Assembly: GCA_002402965.1 (NCBI GenBank)
Contig: DHGW01000092.1
Location: 1-64,000 of the forward strand
Direction: 5' to 3'
Length of the DNA: 64,000 nucleotides
From: Bacteroidales bacterium UBA4788
GTDB lineage: Bacteria; Bacteroidota; Bacteroidia; Bacteroidales; VadinHA17
Each line of letters starts with the position of its first letter. Positions within the stretch are counted from its first letter, which is position 1. A model generated the notes under the pieces. It did no database searches. It had not been told where the DNA came from and saw nothing but the letters and a program-made list of their open reading frames with translations. A program made the translations under genes and the position numbers. Shown here one piece after another: positions 25,862 to 33,512 of this stretch.

Positions 25862-26226
25862 AAGGTTTCTGGTCAATACTGCTGCTCATTGTCTCAAATT
25901 CCTTTATGACGATTGCCTGGTACGGTCATCTCAAGTACCAGAACGTATCGAAAAACGCACTGCTTGGACTTGCCGGGATTGTCATGGTCAGTTGGGGTAT
26001 TGCGTTGTTCGAGTATTTTTTCCAGGTACCGGCAAACAGGATTGGCTACCGTGGCACGGGAGGACCCTTCTCCCTTGTTGAGCTTAAGCTTGTACAGGAA
26101 GTGATATCAATCTCAGTCTTCGTTGTATTTACACTGCTGTTCTTCCGCACGGAGACATTCAAACTCAATCACTTCTTTGCCTTCCTCTGCATCCTGGGAG
26201 CCATATATTTCACCTTCAAAGGGTAG
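25858..26226 (+). CDS. DUF486 (DMT-like) small membrane protein
   Basis: A 122-residue protein with four transmembrane helices, matching DUF486 by FWSILLLIVSNSFMTIAWYGHLKY, the FEYFFQVPANRIGY loop and the LKLVQEVISISVFVVF helix. DUF486 belongs to the drug/metabolite transporter clan, so it may pass a small molecule through the membrane as a dimer. It overlaps the acetyltransferase stop by 4 bp (ATGA) and closes the operon. Its end overlaps the convergent threonine aldolase gene by 11 bp. Confidence 0.8.
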   Translation: MKGFWSILLLIVSNSFMTIAWYGHLKYQNVSKNALLGLAGIVMVSWGIALFEYFFQVPANRIGYRGTGGPFSLVELKLVQEVISISVFVVFTLLFFRTETFKLNHFFAFLCILGAIYFTFKG

Positions 26227-27232
26227 CAAGGATATCACATGCGTCTTTGATCTGTTCGTCATTAACATCCAGGTGGGTGACCATCCTGATGCTCCTCTCA
26301 CCTGTTTTCAGGGCCAGGATACCATATGATTTAATCGTTTCCAGGAAACCGGCTGCCGTGGCCGGCGGTTTCAGTGTGAATATGACGATGTTGGTTCCGC
26401 CGTAGTGTATCTTTTCCGTGAGACTGCACTCCTTCAGTGCCGCTGCCAGGGCGGCAGCGTTCCTGTGATCATCCGTCAGCCGTGTGACATTGTTCCTGAG
26501 AGCGTAGATTCCCGCCGCTGCAATATATCCTGCCTGTCGCATGGCTCCGCCAAAGACTTTCCGGATGCGGGCACCCTGCCTGATGATCTCCCTGTCAGCA
26601 ATCAGCACTGAACCCACAGGTGCGCCCAGACCCTTGGAAAGGCATATTGAAATTGAATCGAAGAGCGCCCCGTATTCTGCAGGCTTCCTGCCGTCGGCAG
26701 CCATGGCATTGAAGAGCCTGGCACCGTCGAGATGATATCCCAGACTACGGCTGTCACACAACTCCCTTATCCGCTTCAGCTCATCAAAGTCCCAGCATGC
26801 GCCTGCACCCCTGTTGACCGTGTTCTCCACCTCAACGAGCCTGGTGTAGGCTTTGTGCCAGTCCTCGGGATTATTTATATGCTGTTCCACCACCTCTGCT
26901 GTAAAGGTCCCGTTATCCGAATCAATCAGGGCCACCGAGGCGCCGGAGTTGAATGCCACACCTCCTCCTTCAAACTGGTAAATATGTGCCATACGGCTGC
27001 AGATAACCTCGTCTCCCGGCCTTGTGTGGGCTTTTATTGCTATCTGGTTGGTCATTGTGCCTGACGGGCAGTAGAGGGCAGCATCCATGCCGAACAAGTC
27101 GGCGGCCATCTCTTCAAGCTCATTCACTGCCGGGTCCTCGCCGAAGACCATGTCTCCTACACTGGCTTTCATCATGAATTCAAGCATCCCGGCCGAAGGC
27201 CTTGTTACTGTATCACTGCGCAGGTCAATCAT
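26216..27232 (-). CDS. ltaE: Low-specificity L-threonine aldolase
   Basis: A 338-residue PLP enzyme cleaving L-threonine/allo-threonine to glycine and acetaldehyde. It begins MIDLRSDTVTRPSAGMLEFM, a family signature, then GEDPAVNELEEMAADLFG, CPSGTMTNQIAI, HIYQFEGGG and HLDGARLFNA. The PLP lysine is in ICLSKGLGAPVGSVL. The frame is open far upstream, but the MIDLRSDT start at 27232 is unambiguous. Divergent from ung across 114 bp. Confidence 0.93.
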   Translation of the reverse strand: MIDLRSDTVTRPSAGMLEFMMKASVGDMVFGEDPAVNELEEMAADLFGMDAALYCPSGTMTNQIAIKAHTRPGDEVICSRMAHIYQFEGGGVAFNSGASVALIDSDNGTFTAEVVEQHINNPEDWHKAYTRLVEVENTVNRGAGACWDFDELKRIRELCDSRSLGYHLDGARLFNAMAADGRKPAEYGALFDSISICLSKGLGAPVGSVLIADREIIRQGARIRKVFGGAMRQAGYIAAAGIYALRNNVTRLTDDHRNAAALAAALKECSLTEKIHYGGTNIVIFTLKPPATAAGFLETIKSYGILALKTGERSIRMVTHLDVNDEQIKDACDILATL

Positions 27233-27263
27233 ATCCGTTTCGTTTTGAGGTTCTAATATAACG

Positions 27264-27271
27264 TATTTTTG
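27264..27271 (+). promoter_or_regulatory. Possible -7 box of ung
   Basis: TATTTTTG fits TAnnTTTG. A TTTG at 27244-27247 is 16 bp upstream, short of the usual 19-21, and the untranslated leader would be about 70 nt. Weak call. Confidence 0.3.
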
Positions 27272-27346
27272 ATCCGTGCTTAAGAAAGAATCACAGTTCT
27301 GCGAAAAATCAATATATTTAACAGCATATAGACCGTGTGTGGCACT

Positions 27347-28009
27347 ATGGATGTAAAGATCGAGGCAAACTGGAAGGAGAAGCTCCGCGAAGAGTTTGAT
27401 AAAGAATATTTCAGCGCTCTGACTGACTTCGTTCGCAATGAGTATCGCTCCGCGCAGGTCTTTCCTCCCGGCAACAGGATATTCAATGCATTTGACCTCT
27501 GTCCCTTTGACAGGGTAAAGGTGGTGATCATCGGCCAGGATCCCTATCACAACCACGGGCAGGCTCACGGGCTCTGTTTCTCTGTCACTGACGAGACTGA
27601 GTTTCCTCCGAGCCTGGTGAACATTTTTAAAGAGCTGAACCGTGACCTCGGAGTGCCGGTCCCGGCATCGGGCAATCTGGAACGCTGGGCGCGACAGGGA
27701 GTGCTCCTGCTTAACGCCATACTGACCGTCAGGGCTCACCAGGCACTCTCACACCAGAACAGGGGCTGGGAGCGCTTCACCGATGCGGCCATCGGTGCTC
27801 TGAACCGTAACCGTGACAACCTCGTCTTCATGCTGTGGGGCGCTTATGCACAAAACAAGGGGGCAGCTATTGACCCGTCAAGACACCTTGTCCTTAAGAC
27901 AGTGCATCCCTCTCCCCTGTCAGCCTCCAGGGGTTTCTCAGGTTGCTCCCACTTCAGCAAATGCAATGAATGGCTCACGGCCAGAGGCATGGAGCCTATT
28001 GTTTGGTGA
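27347..28009 (+). CDS. ung: Uracil-DNA glycosylase
   Basis: A 220-residue family 1 UDG. The water-activating loop VIIGQDPYHNHGQAHGLCFSV (Asp and Tyr) is complete, as are PPSLVNIFKEL, the WARQGVLLLNAILTVR block and the HPSPLSASRGF minor-groove loop with its catalytic His. It removes uracil from DNA by base excision repair. The ATG at 27347 is preferred over a GTG at 27335. Convergent with the PLP enzyme gene; the two stop codons touch. Confidence 0.97.
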   Translation: MDVKIEANWKEKLREEFDKEYFSALTDFVRNEYRSAQVFPPGNRIFNAFDLCPFDRVKVVIIGQDPYHNHGQAHGLCFSVTDETEFPPSLVNIFKELNRDLGVPVPASGNLERWARQGVLLLNAILTVRAHQALSHQNRGWERFTDAAIGALNRNRDNLVFMLWGAYAQNKGAAIDPSRHLVLKTVHPSPLSASRGFSGCSHFSKCNEWLTARGMEPIVW

Positions 28010-29179
28010 TCAGCTCTCAAGGCCTCTCCTGATGATCTCAAGCAGGATCCCGCTATCTTCAAATCCGACTGACAGTCTTATCATTCCGGGCTCAGGGTAT
28101 TTCGTTCCCCAGACAGCCTCCACGGGCATCAGTATTGTATGACTGTCGCCCAGAGTGGGAATAAGTCGTATCTCCGGATATACGGCCGCAATGAAGCGGT
28201 CACGGTTCTTTCGCTTCTCTCCCGGATTCGCTCCGGCCAGGTCAAAGGTGATCATCGCCCCGTAGCCTCTTCCCCCGGTCAGTTCCGTCGCTGCCCTATG
28301 GGTGTCATGTGACTCAAGCCCCGGATAGAGAATACCGGCCACCCTGTCTGACGACGCCAGCATGGCAGCCACTGCGGCAGCGTTGGAGCACTGGTGACTG
28401 AACCGTAACTCATATGAAGCCATCTGTGTCTGCAGCCGGTATGCATCATCGGGTGAGAGCATGTGTCCCACAAACTTGCGGTACTCAACTGCGCTCTGCA
28501 TCAGTGCTTTGTCATTGCCGCATATCACCCCGGCAGTCAGGTTACCGTGACCCGAGAGATACTTGGTTGCACTGTGTATAACAAGGTCAGCACCGTCATC
28601 GAGGGGTTTCCAGAGCATGGGTGTGGCAAAGGTATTGTCAACTATCACCTTCGCACCGTATTTCTTCCCAAGTTTAATAACCCTGCGGCCTTCAGCCACA
28701 ATCAGCAAGGGATTGGAGATTGTCTCGAAATAGAGTATGTCAGGTCTGATGTTGGAGAGGGCACTCTCGAGCTGGTCATAATCATACCTACCGCCGGAAG
28801 GCCTGTAGAAGCTGACTTCCATCCCACGCCTCTTCTGCAGAATACTGCTGATATAGGAGAGAGTCCCGCCGTAAATCTCGGAAAAAAAGAGCCAGTTGCT
28901 CTGCCTGCCGGCCTCCTGGAATACCGAAAGCGCTATGTCAATGGCCGCCATTCCCGATTGTGCAAGAAGGGCCCACTTACACCCTTCCAGGGCCATGACG
29001 GACTCCTCTGCAGCCACAACCGTAGGATTACGGTATCTGGAGTAGATGTAAAGATCGGGTTCACGCTCGTGATCTGTCTCCGAGGCGAAGGCGCCGGAGG
29101 TGATTGCAGCTGTGGGCAGTTCAAATCCGGCGTCACGATAGACCGGCGTCCTCACGCTGTTTATCTCTCTCTTTTTCAT
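28010..29179 (-). CDS. Cys/Met-metabolism PLP enzyme (gamma-lyase/synthase family)
   Basis: A 389-residue fold type I PLP enzyme of the cystathionine gamma-synthase/methionine gamma-lyase family: YSRYRNPTVVAAEESVMALEG, AQSGMAAI, IYGGTLSYI, VDNTFATP and the PLP lysine in HSATKYLSGHGNLTAGV. The IYGGT sequence lacks the Cys typical of methionine gamma-lyase at the neighbouring site, so sulfhydrylase, gamma-synthase or lyase activity all remain possible. Its start lies 47 bp inside the end of the FeS/membrane subunit gene, so it is an operon member of the molybdoenzyme set. Confidence 0.85.
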   Translation of the reverse strand: MKKREINSVRTPVYRDAGFELPTAAITSGAFASETDHEREPDLYIYSRYRNPTVVAAEESVMALEGCKWALLAQSGMAAIDIALSVFQEAGRQSNWLFFSEIYGGTLSYISSILQKRRGMEVSFYRPSGGRYDYDQLESALSNIRPDILYFETISNPLLIVAEGRRVIKLGKKYGAKVIVDNTFATPMLWKPLDDGADLVIHSATKYLSGHGNLTAGVICGNDKALMQSAVEYRKFVGHMLSPDDAYRLQTQMASYELRFSHQCSNAAAVAAMLASSDRVAGILYPGLESHDTHRAATELTGGRGYGAMITFDLAGANPGEKRKNRDRFIAAVYPEIRLIPTLGDSHTILMPVEAVWGTKYPEPGMIRLSVGFEDSGILLEIIRRGLES

Positions 29180-30512
29180 ATTCTGCGTTGAAGTGTTCTT
29201 TAATTGTCTCTTTTATGTTCGGTGGATTGAAGTCGAGGTAAAACAACAGCCGGTCGGCCACAAGTCCTGCAAAGAAAAGTATTGTGGCGATCACGTCAGT
29301 AAGCGGATTGCCCGGGTAGATAAGCAGGAATACAAGCGGAAGGGCCATGGCCCTGAAGTAGTAAAGCGTCCGCTGCGGTTCCCCTCTTTCAGCCGATCCG
29401 TATCTCAATACAACTGAGATGGCGGCAAGCATTGAGAAAATGATGAACAGGATCCGGGGCTCAGTGAACCAGGTAGCTGCATACAGCGCAGTAAAGAATG
29501 CCTGGCCGGTATGCAGGCGCAGGGAAAACCTCCTGTCAGCAGCAAAATATACGAGGTCGATGGAGATTACAGTCAATACTGCAATTGCTGCCGTGACGGG
29601 CAGCGGGATTATGCCGGGCTTCAGCCAGCTGATAAGCGCCGCTGCTCCGAGAAGCATCACCATGACTATCTCCCGGCTGAGAGGTGAACTGATTACGTTG
29701 AGAACTGCCCTGTGTGACCTTCCGGGTTTTCCCAGGTGAGCTACCGATGCTGCCATCGCGCCAGCCGTCAGTAGAAGAGGCAGCATAGCTTCAAACCCCG
29801 ATCCGGGTATGAATGAACGTCCGGAGAGTCCGCTTAGGACTAGCATGACTGAAGCTGCAATTACAAGCACCGAGAATAACGCCAGGCTCCACTCCTTCTT
29901 CAGTTTGGCGGCTGCGCCTGACGCGGGCCGGTCTGAATATTGATCTTCATCCTCAGGTTCATAAGCCTCACTGTCAGACGGAATCGTATGAGGCTTGTTC
30001 ACTGGTTCAGCATTCCTGATTTTAAAGGAGGGCCTGATTCCTGTGTCAGGGAACCATGCCGGCAATGTACCGTCAAAATCCTCCGTTTCGGTCATATTAA
30101 GGGCTCCTGTCGGGCAGGCGGTTACACAGGCCGGCCCGATGCCTTCGGCAGTCCTGTCGGCACAGAAATGGCATTTCTCGATGATTCCGGTGACAGTATT
30201 GATTTTTGGAGCATCATAGGGGCATCTCCATGTGCAGTAACCGCACCCCATACACCTGTCGGGATGATGGATGACAATCCCGTCAGGACCTATTGTATAG
30301 GCCATGGCCGGACAGCCTGATGCGCAGGCAGGATCAGCACAGTGGTTGCAGGCCATGGACAGGTTGATTACATTCACAAGCGGCAGTGCATGACCGTTCC
30401 ACTCGAAGAGGCTGCGTGTGCCGGGCTGAAGGCCGTTTTCGAGAATGCAGGCTGCACTGCAGGCCTTGCAGCTGACACAGAGGACGGCATCAAATGTGAA
30501 TCCCTTCCTCAT
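29133..30512 (-). CDS. Fused ferredoxin-like (DmsB) and membrane anchor (DmsC) subunit
   Basis: A 459-residue fusion. Residues 1-190 are a four-cluster DmsB-type electron-transfer module with Cys groups CVSCKACSAAC, CNHCADPACASGC, CMGCGYCTWRC and the CHFC…CVTAC set. After a charged linker (about 165-205) follow eight or so transmembrane helices like DmsC, which draws electrons from menaquinol. Normally these are two separate proteins. Its start overlaps the stop of the molybdopterin gene by 4 bp (ATGA), so stoichiometric expression is expected. Confidence 0.9.
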   Translation of the reverse strand: MRKGFTFDAVLCVSCKACSAACILENGLQPGTRSLFEWNGHALPLVNVINLSMACNHCADPACASGCPAMAYTIGPDGIVIHHPDRCMGCGYCTWRCPYDAPKINTVTGIIEKCHFCADRTAEGIGPACVTACPTGALNMTETEDFDGTLPAWFPDTGIRPSFKIRNAEPVNKPHTIPSDSEAYEPEDEDQYSDRPASGAAAKLKKEWSLALFSVLVIAASVMLVLSGLSGRSFIPGSGFEAMLPLLLTAGAMAASVAHLGKPGRSHRAVLNVISSPLSREIVMVMLLGAAALISWLKPGIIPLPVTAAIAVLTVISIDLVYFAADRRFSLRLHTGQAFFTALYAATWFTEPRILFIIFSMLAAISVVLRYGSAERGEPQRTLYYFRAMALPLVFLLIYPGNPLTDVIATILFFAGLVADRLLFYLDFNPPNIKETIKEHFNAEYEKERDKQREDAGLS

Positions 30513-32533
30513 GGCGCAAGCTTTTCAATATCTACCCTGGTATTGTGAAAGGCGGCCCCGTGGCCCATATCGGTCTCTGACGGGGCTATGAGCCTGTTCA
30601 CGCCTCCTCCTTCACCGAGCCAGATACCGTTGGGAAAGACCAGGCTGCCGCTCCTGACGCGCGCAGTAACCTTCACTTTGCCGGTAACCTCACCTCGGGA
30701 ATTGAATATCCGTACCCCGTCGCCGCTCGTCAGTCCTCTCCTGCGCGCATCACCAACGGATATCTCCCAGGCCGGCTCTTCCACAACACTCCTGATCACA
30801 GCCAGATTTCCGAACTGGGAATGGATCCGGGAAGCGATATTTGGTGTCATGAGTCTCAGCGGCAGATGTTCCTCACCGAAATCCTTCAGTGGCTCATATG
30901 TTGGCAGAGGGCTTACGCCCCACAGCTTCACGGCCCTGTCAGAGCTCAGTTCTATCCGGCCGGAAGGTGTCTCAAATTTCATATTTCCGTATGCCGGGTG
31001 CTCGTTCTGTTCAGGAATGACCGGCTTCTGCATAAGTTCCTCACGTACAAAGCCCGGAGTATGGCTGATGCGTTCCGTGAGCCAGGCGTCATAATCCCCC
31101 GGGGCCGGGATGCCGGCGGCACTGCCGTCCAGTCCCATTATCTGCGCCAGTCGCCAGTAGATCTCGCTCTCGGGGAGCACTTCCCCGGGCGGATCAACGA
31201 CCCTCGGCTTGTACTGGGTATACGGATTCCAGTAAGAGCCCACCACGTCAGCCTGCTCAAAGATCCCCTTTGCCGGAAGAATGATGTCAGCCATGGTGGC
31301 AGTGTCAGTCATGAACTGCTCAACGACAACCTTAAAGGGCACTGAATCCAGCGCCTTCCTGACCTCTCCGCTTCCCGGAAGCTGGATGACCGGGTTACCC
31401 CTCTCTATCCAGGCCACTTCGATTGCAGGTTCCTTCAGCGCAAAAAAGTCCTGCCCGAAGGTTGCCATAGAGATGGCACGCCTGAATGGCTTGTCGGCGT
31501 CAGGATCAGGATAATAGCTCAGCGGCTCCTTTACATCATCGAAGATATAGCTCTGCAGACTGGCAAAATTGAACCCGCATCCGGGTTTGCCGATCATGCC
31601 GGTAATAACCGGGATGGAGAGGATTGACCTGATTGTCTGCCCTCCGTTTGTATAGCGCTGAAGCCCGTAACCGGCAACGACAGTAAGTCGTTCGGCACCG
31701 GCTGTCATCACTGCAAGCCTGATAATTTCGTCTGCAGGTATTCCGGTGATCTCCTGTGCCCTATCAGGTGTCATCTCAAGTGACGAAGCAAACTTATCAA
31801 AGCCCTTAACATGCCTGCTGATGAATTCAGTGTCGGCCATTCCGCGGTCAATTATAACCCGGGCTATTGCCAGCGCCAGGGCGGCGTCTGTTCCGGGCCT
31901 GGGCCTGATGAGCAGGTCAGCCTTGTCAGCCGTGAGTGTCCGGCGCGGGTCAATAACCACTACCCTTGCTCCGTTCTGCCGTGCCTTTTCAATGTGGATC
32001 ATCTCCTGCACGTTGGTCTCGGCGGAGTTCTTGCCCCAGAGGATGATCATGGAAGCATTCGCCAAATCCCATGGCAGGTTGTGCTTCACTTCACCCAGCG
32101 TCAGCCTGACAGCCTCGAGGCCTGCCGGCCAGCAGAGATTGCCGTAGGTTGTTGTGGCCCCGCCGAAGAGCCTCCAGAAGCTCCCTGCAATATCATTGCT
32201 CAGTCCGGAGTATCCGCTGCCCTTATAGAAAAGCACAGAATGAGGTCCTCTCCTCTTCCTCGCTGCGGTCAGCCTTTCTGCTATGATGCTCAGTGCCTCA
32301 TCAGTGCCAATGCGGGCAAAGGAGCCGTCAGCCTGCCTTCTCAGAGGATAGATTAACCTGTCAGGAGAGTATTCGCGCTCCAGATAAGAAAGCCCCTTGA
32401 TACAGGGTCCCTCCGGGGTGGCCAGGTTGCCCTCATACGGCAGGATGCGCTTCACCCTGCCTCCTTCAGTAAAAACCCTGAATGTGCATGTGCTGTAACA
32501 GTTGCGCGGACAGACGGTGATGAACTCTTTCAT
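30509..32533 (-). CDS. Molybdopterin-dependent oxidoreductase, catalytic subunit
   Basis: A 674-residue DMSO-reductase-superfamily enzyme. It starts with a [4Fe-4S] site, CPRNCYSTC then GPCIKG, and carries YKGSGYSGLSN, FGGATTTYGNLCWPAGLEA (where Cys is a candidate molybdenum ligand), ILWGKNSAETNVQ, VVIDPRRTLTADKADLLIRPRPGTDAAL (split motif of the cofactor site) and a C-terminal cap with HSQFGNL. There is no Tat signal peptide before the first Cys, which is odd for a DmsA-like reductase; the enzyme would face the cytoplasm. Substrate unknown; neighbours suggest a sulfur or sulfoxide compound. Confidence 0.9.
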   Translation of the reverse strand: MKEFITVCPRNCYSTCTFRVFTEGGRVKRILPYEGNLATPEGPCIKGLSYLEREYSPDRLIYPLRRQADGSFARIGTDEALSIIAERLTAARKRRGPHSVLFYKGSGYSGLSNDIAGSFWRLFGGATTTYGNLCWPAGLEAVRLTLGEVKHNLPWDLANASMIILWGKNSAETNVQEMIHIEKARQNGARVVVIDPRRTLTADKADLLIRPRPGTDAALALAIARVIIDRGMADTEFISRHVKGFDKFASSLEMTPDRAQEITGIPADEIIRLAVMTAGAERLTVVAGYGLQRYTNGGQTIRSILSIPVITGMIGKPGCGFNFASLQSYIFDDVKEPLSYYPDPDADKPFRRAISMATFGQDFFALKEPAIEVAWIERGNPVIQLPGSGEVRKALDSVPFKVVVEQFMTDTATMADIILPAKGIFEQADVVGSYWNPYTQYKPRVVDPPGEVLPESEIYWRLAQIMGLDGSAAGIPAPGDYDAWLTERISHTPGFVREELMQKPVIPEQNEHPAYGNMKFETPSGRIELSSDRAVKLWGVSPLPTYEPLKDFGEEHLPLRLMTPNIASRIHSQFGNLAVIRSVVEEPAWEISVGDARRRGLTSGDGVRIFNSRGEVTGKVKVTARVRSGSLVFPNGIWLGEGGGVNRLIAPSETDMGHGAAFHNTRVDIEKLAP

Positions 32534-32540
32534 TTTCTGG

Positions 32541-32690
32541 CTAAAGATCGTCTATGGGCTCCTCGAGGGCTGTCTCTGTCTGGTTATGGATGCGTATGTC
32601 CGTCGGCCTCCCGGCAGTGAAGTCCCTTTTTTTGCAGGCTGTCAGCATGACACCTGTCACCAATATAACTGCCGGTAATGTTCCTTTCAT
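32541..32690 (-). CDS. Small lipoprotein upstream of the molybdoenzyme
   Basis: A 49-residue predicted lipoprotein: MKGTLPAVILVTGVMLTACKK has a proper lipobox (LTAC, Cys19), leaving about 30 exposed residues ending EEPIDDL. It starts 52 bp past the batE stop and ends 7 bp before the molybdoenzyme gene. It may be the first gene of that operon. The longer reading frame from 32789 would need an N-terminus inside batE and is rejected. No family is recognised. Confidence 0.5.
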   Translation of the reverse strand: MKGTLPAVILVTGVMLTACKKRDFTAGRPTDIRIHNQTETALEEPIDDL

Positions 32691-32742
32691 CTCCGGACAA
32701 CTTGATTCCGGGCTGAAAGTTATGAAAAATGTGGCAATGCGA

Positions 32743-33501
32743 TTATATCTTTTCCATGCAGTCGGCCCTGATCCACCCCTTGTTGCCATCGGGGAGCCTC
32801 ACTTCCCGGAAATCCCCGAGTTCCTGCTCAACGTTGACGGTGGTGCCGGAGTGCAGTACGAAGAGCTCATTTCCCGAATCGCCGGGAGCGCTGCGACCGG
32901 TGACGATGCTGCAGGTGATAACAGCCTTCCGGTTATGATTTACCAGAGAGTTGTTCCTGACAGCCAGCGAGATCATCATCAGCGATAGCAACAGTGCAGC
33001 AAGGGCAAGCCAGAACGAAAGGAGGCGTCCACGCGCCCTCGATTTGGTCAGGAAGAGCACAGCGAGCAACAGTGCCAGTGCGAACAGAGTAATGGCAGCC
33101 ACGGCCCAGAAATTTGTGGATGCCAGCAACGAGATGAAATCAAACCACCTCACGAAGAAAAGCTGCGGTACAGTCTCAAACCTGTCGGTAATCCGGCTCC
33201 TGGCAATCTGCAGGTTGTAATCAATATCCTCATCGGCCGGGGAGAGCAACTTCGCTCTCTCATAAAAAAGTATTGCCGAGGCATTGTCGCCTGACTTGTA
33301 GAAGGCATTGCCCGCATTATAAAACAGGTCTCCGCTCCTGAAGCCCTCCTCGTACAGCTGCCTGTAGATGGCTGCAGCACCTGAGTGGTCACCTGATCCG
33401 TACAGTTCACCGGCCTGGACATACCTTTCTTCGGGTGTCTGCGCTGCTAGGTTTAGCAGCCCCGCCATTAAAATTATATGAATCAATATCGTCCTTCGCA
33501 T
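32743..33501 (-). CDS. batE: Aerotolerance protein BatE (TPR-SH3)
   Basis: A 252-residue protein with a signal peptide (MRRTILIHIILMAGLLNLAAQ), TPR repeats (GDHSGAAAIYRQLYEEGF, DLFYNAGNAFYKSGDNASAILFYERA, about 30-95), two transmembrane helices (about 130-180) and a C-terminal bacterial SH3 domain (SGTTVNVEQELGDFREVRLPDGNKGWI). This is the standard BatE layout. The last gene of the nine-gene Bat operon; it probably acts in the periplasm with BatA-D. Confidence 0.88.
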   Translation of the reverse strand: MRRTILIHIILMAGLLNLAAQTPEERYVQAGELYGSGDHSGAAAIYRQLYEEGFRSGDLFYNAGNAFYKSGDNASAILFYERAKLLSPADEDIDYNLQIARSRITDRFETVPQLFFVRWFDFISLLASTNFWAVAAITLFALALLLAVLFLTKSRARGRLLSFWLALAALLLSLMMISLAVRNNSLVNHNRKAVITCSIVTGRSAPGDSGNELFVLHSGTTVNVEQELGDFREVRLPDGNKGWIRADCMEKI

Positions 33502-33512
33502 CTTCTTCCTGT

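Noticed and set aside
26216..27739. A 507-codon frame that seems to extend threonine aldolase upstream
   Set aside because: The extra 169 codons overlap ung in antisense and show no domain. The aldolase N-terminus begins exactly at 27232.
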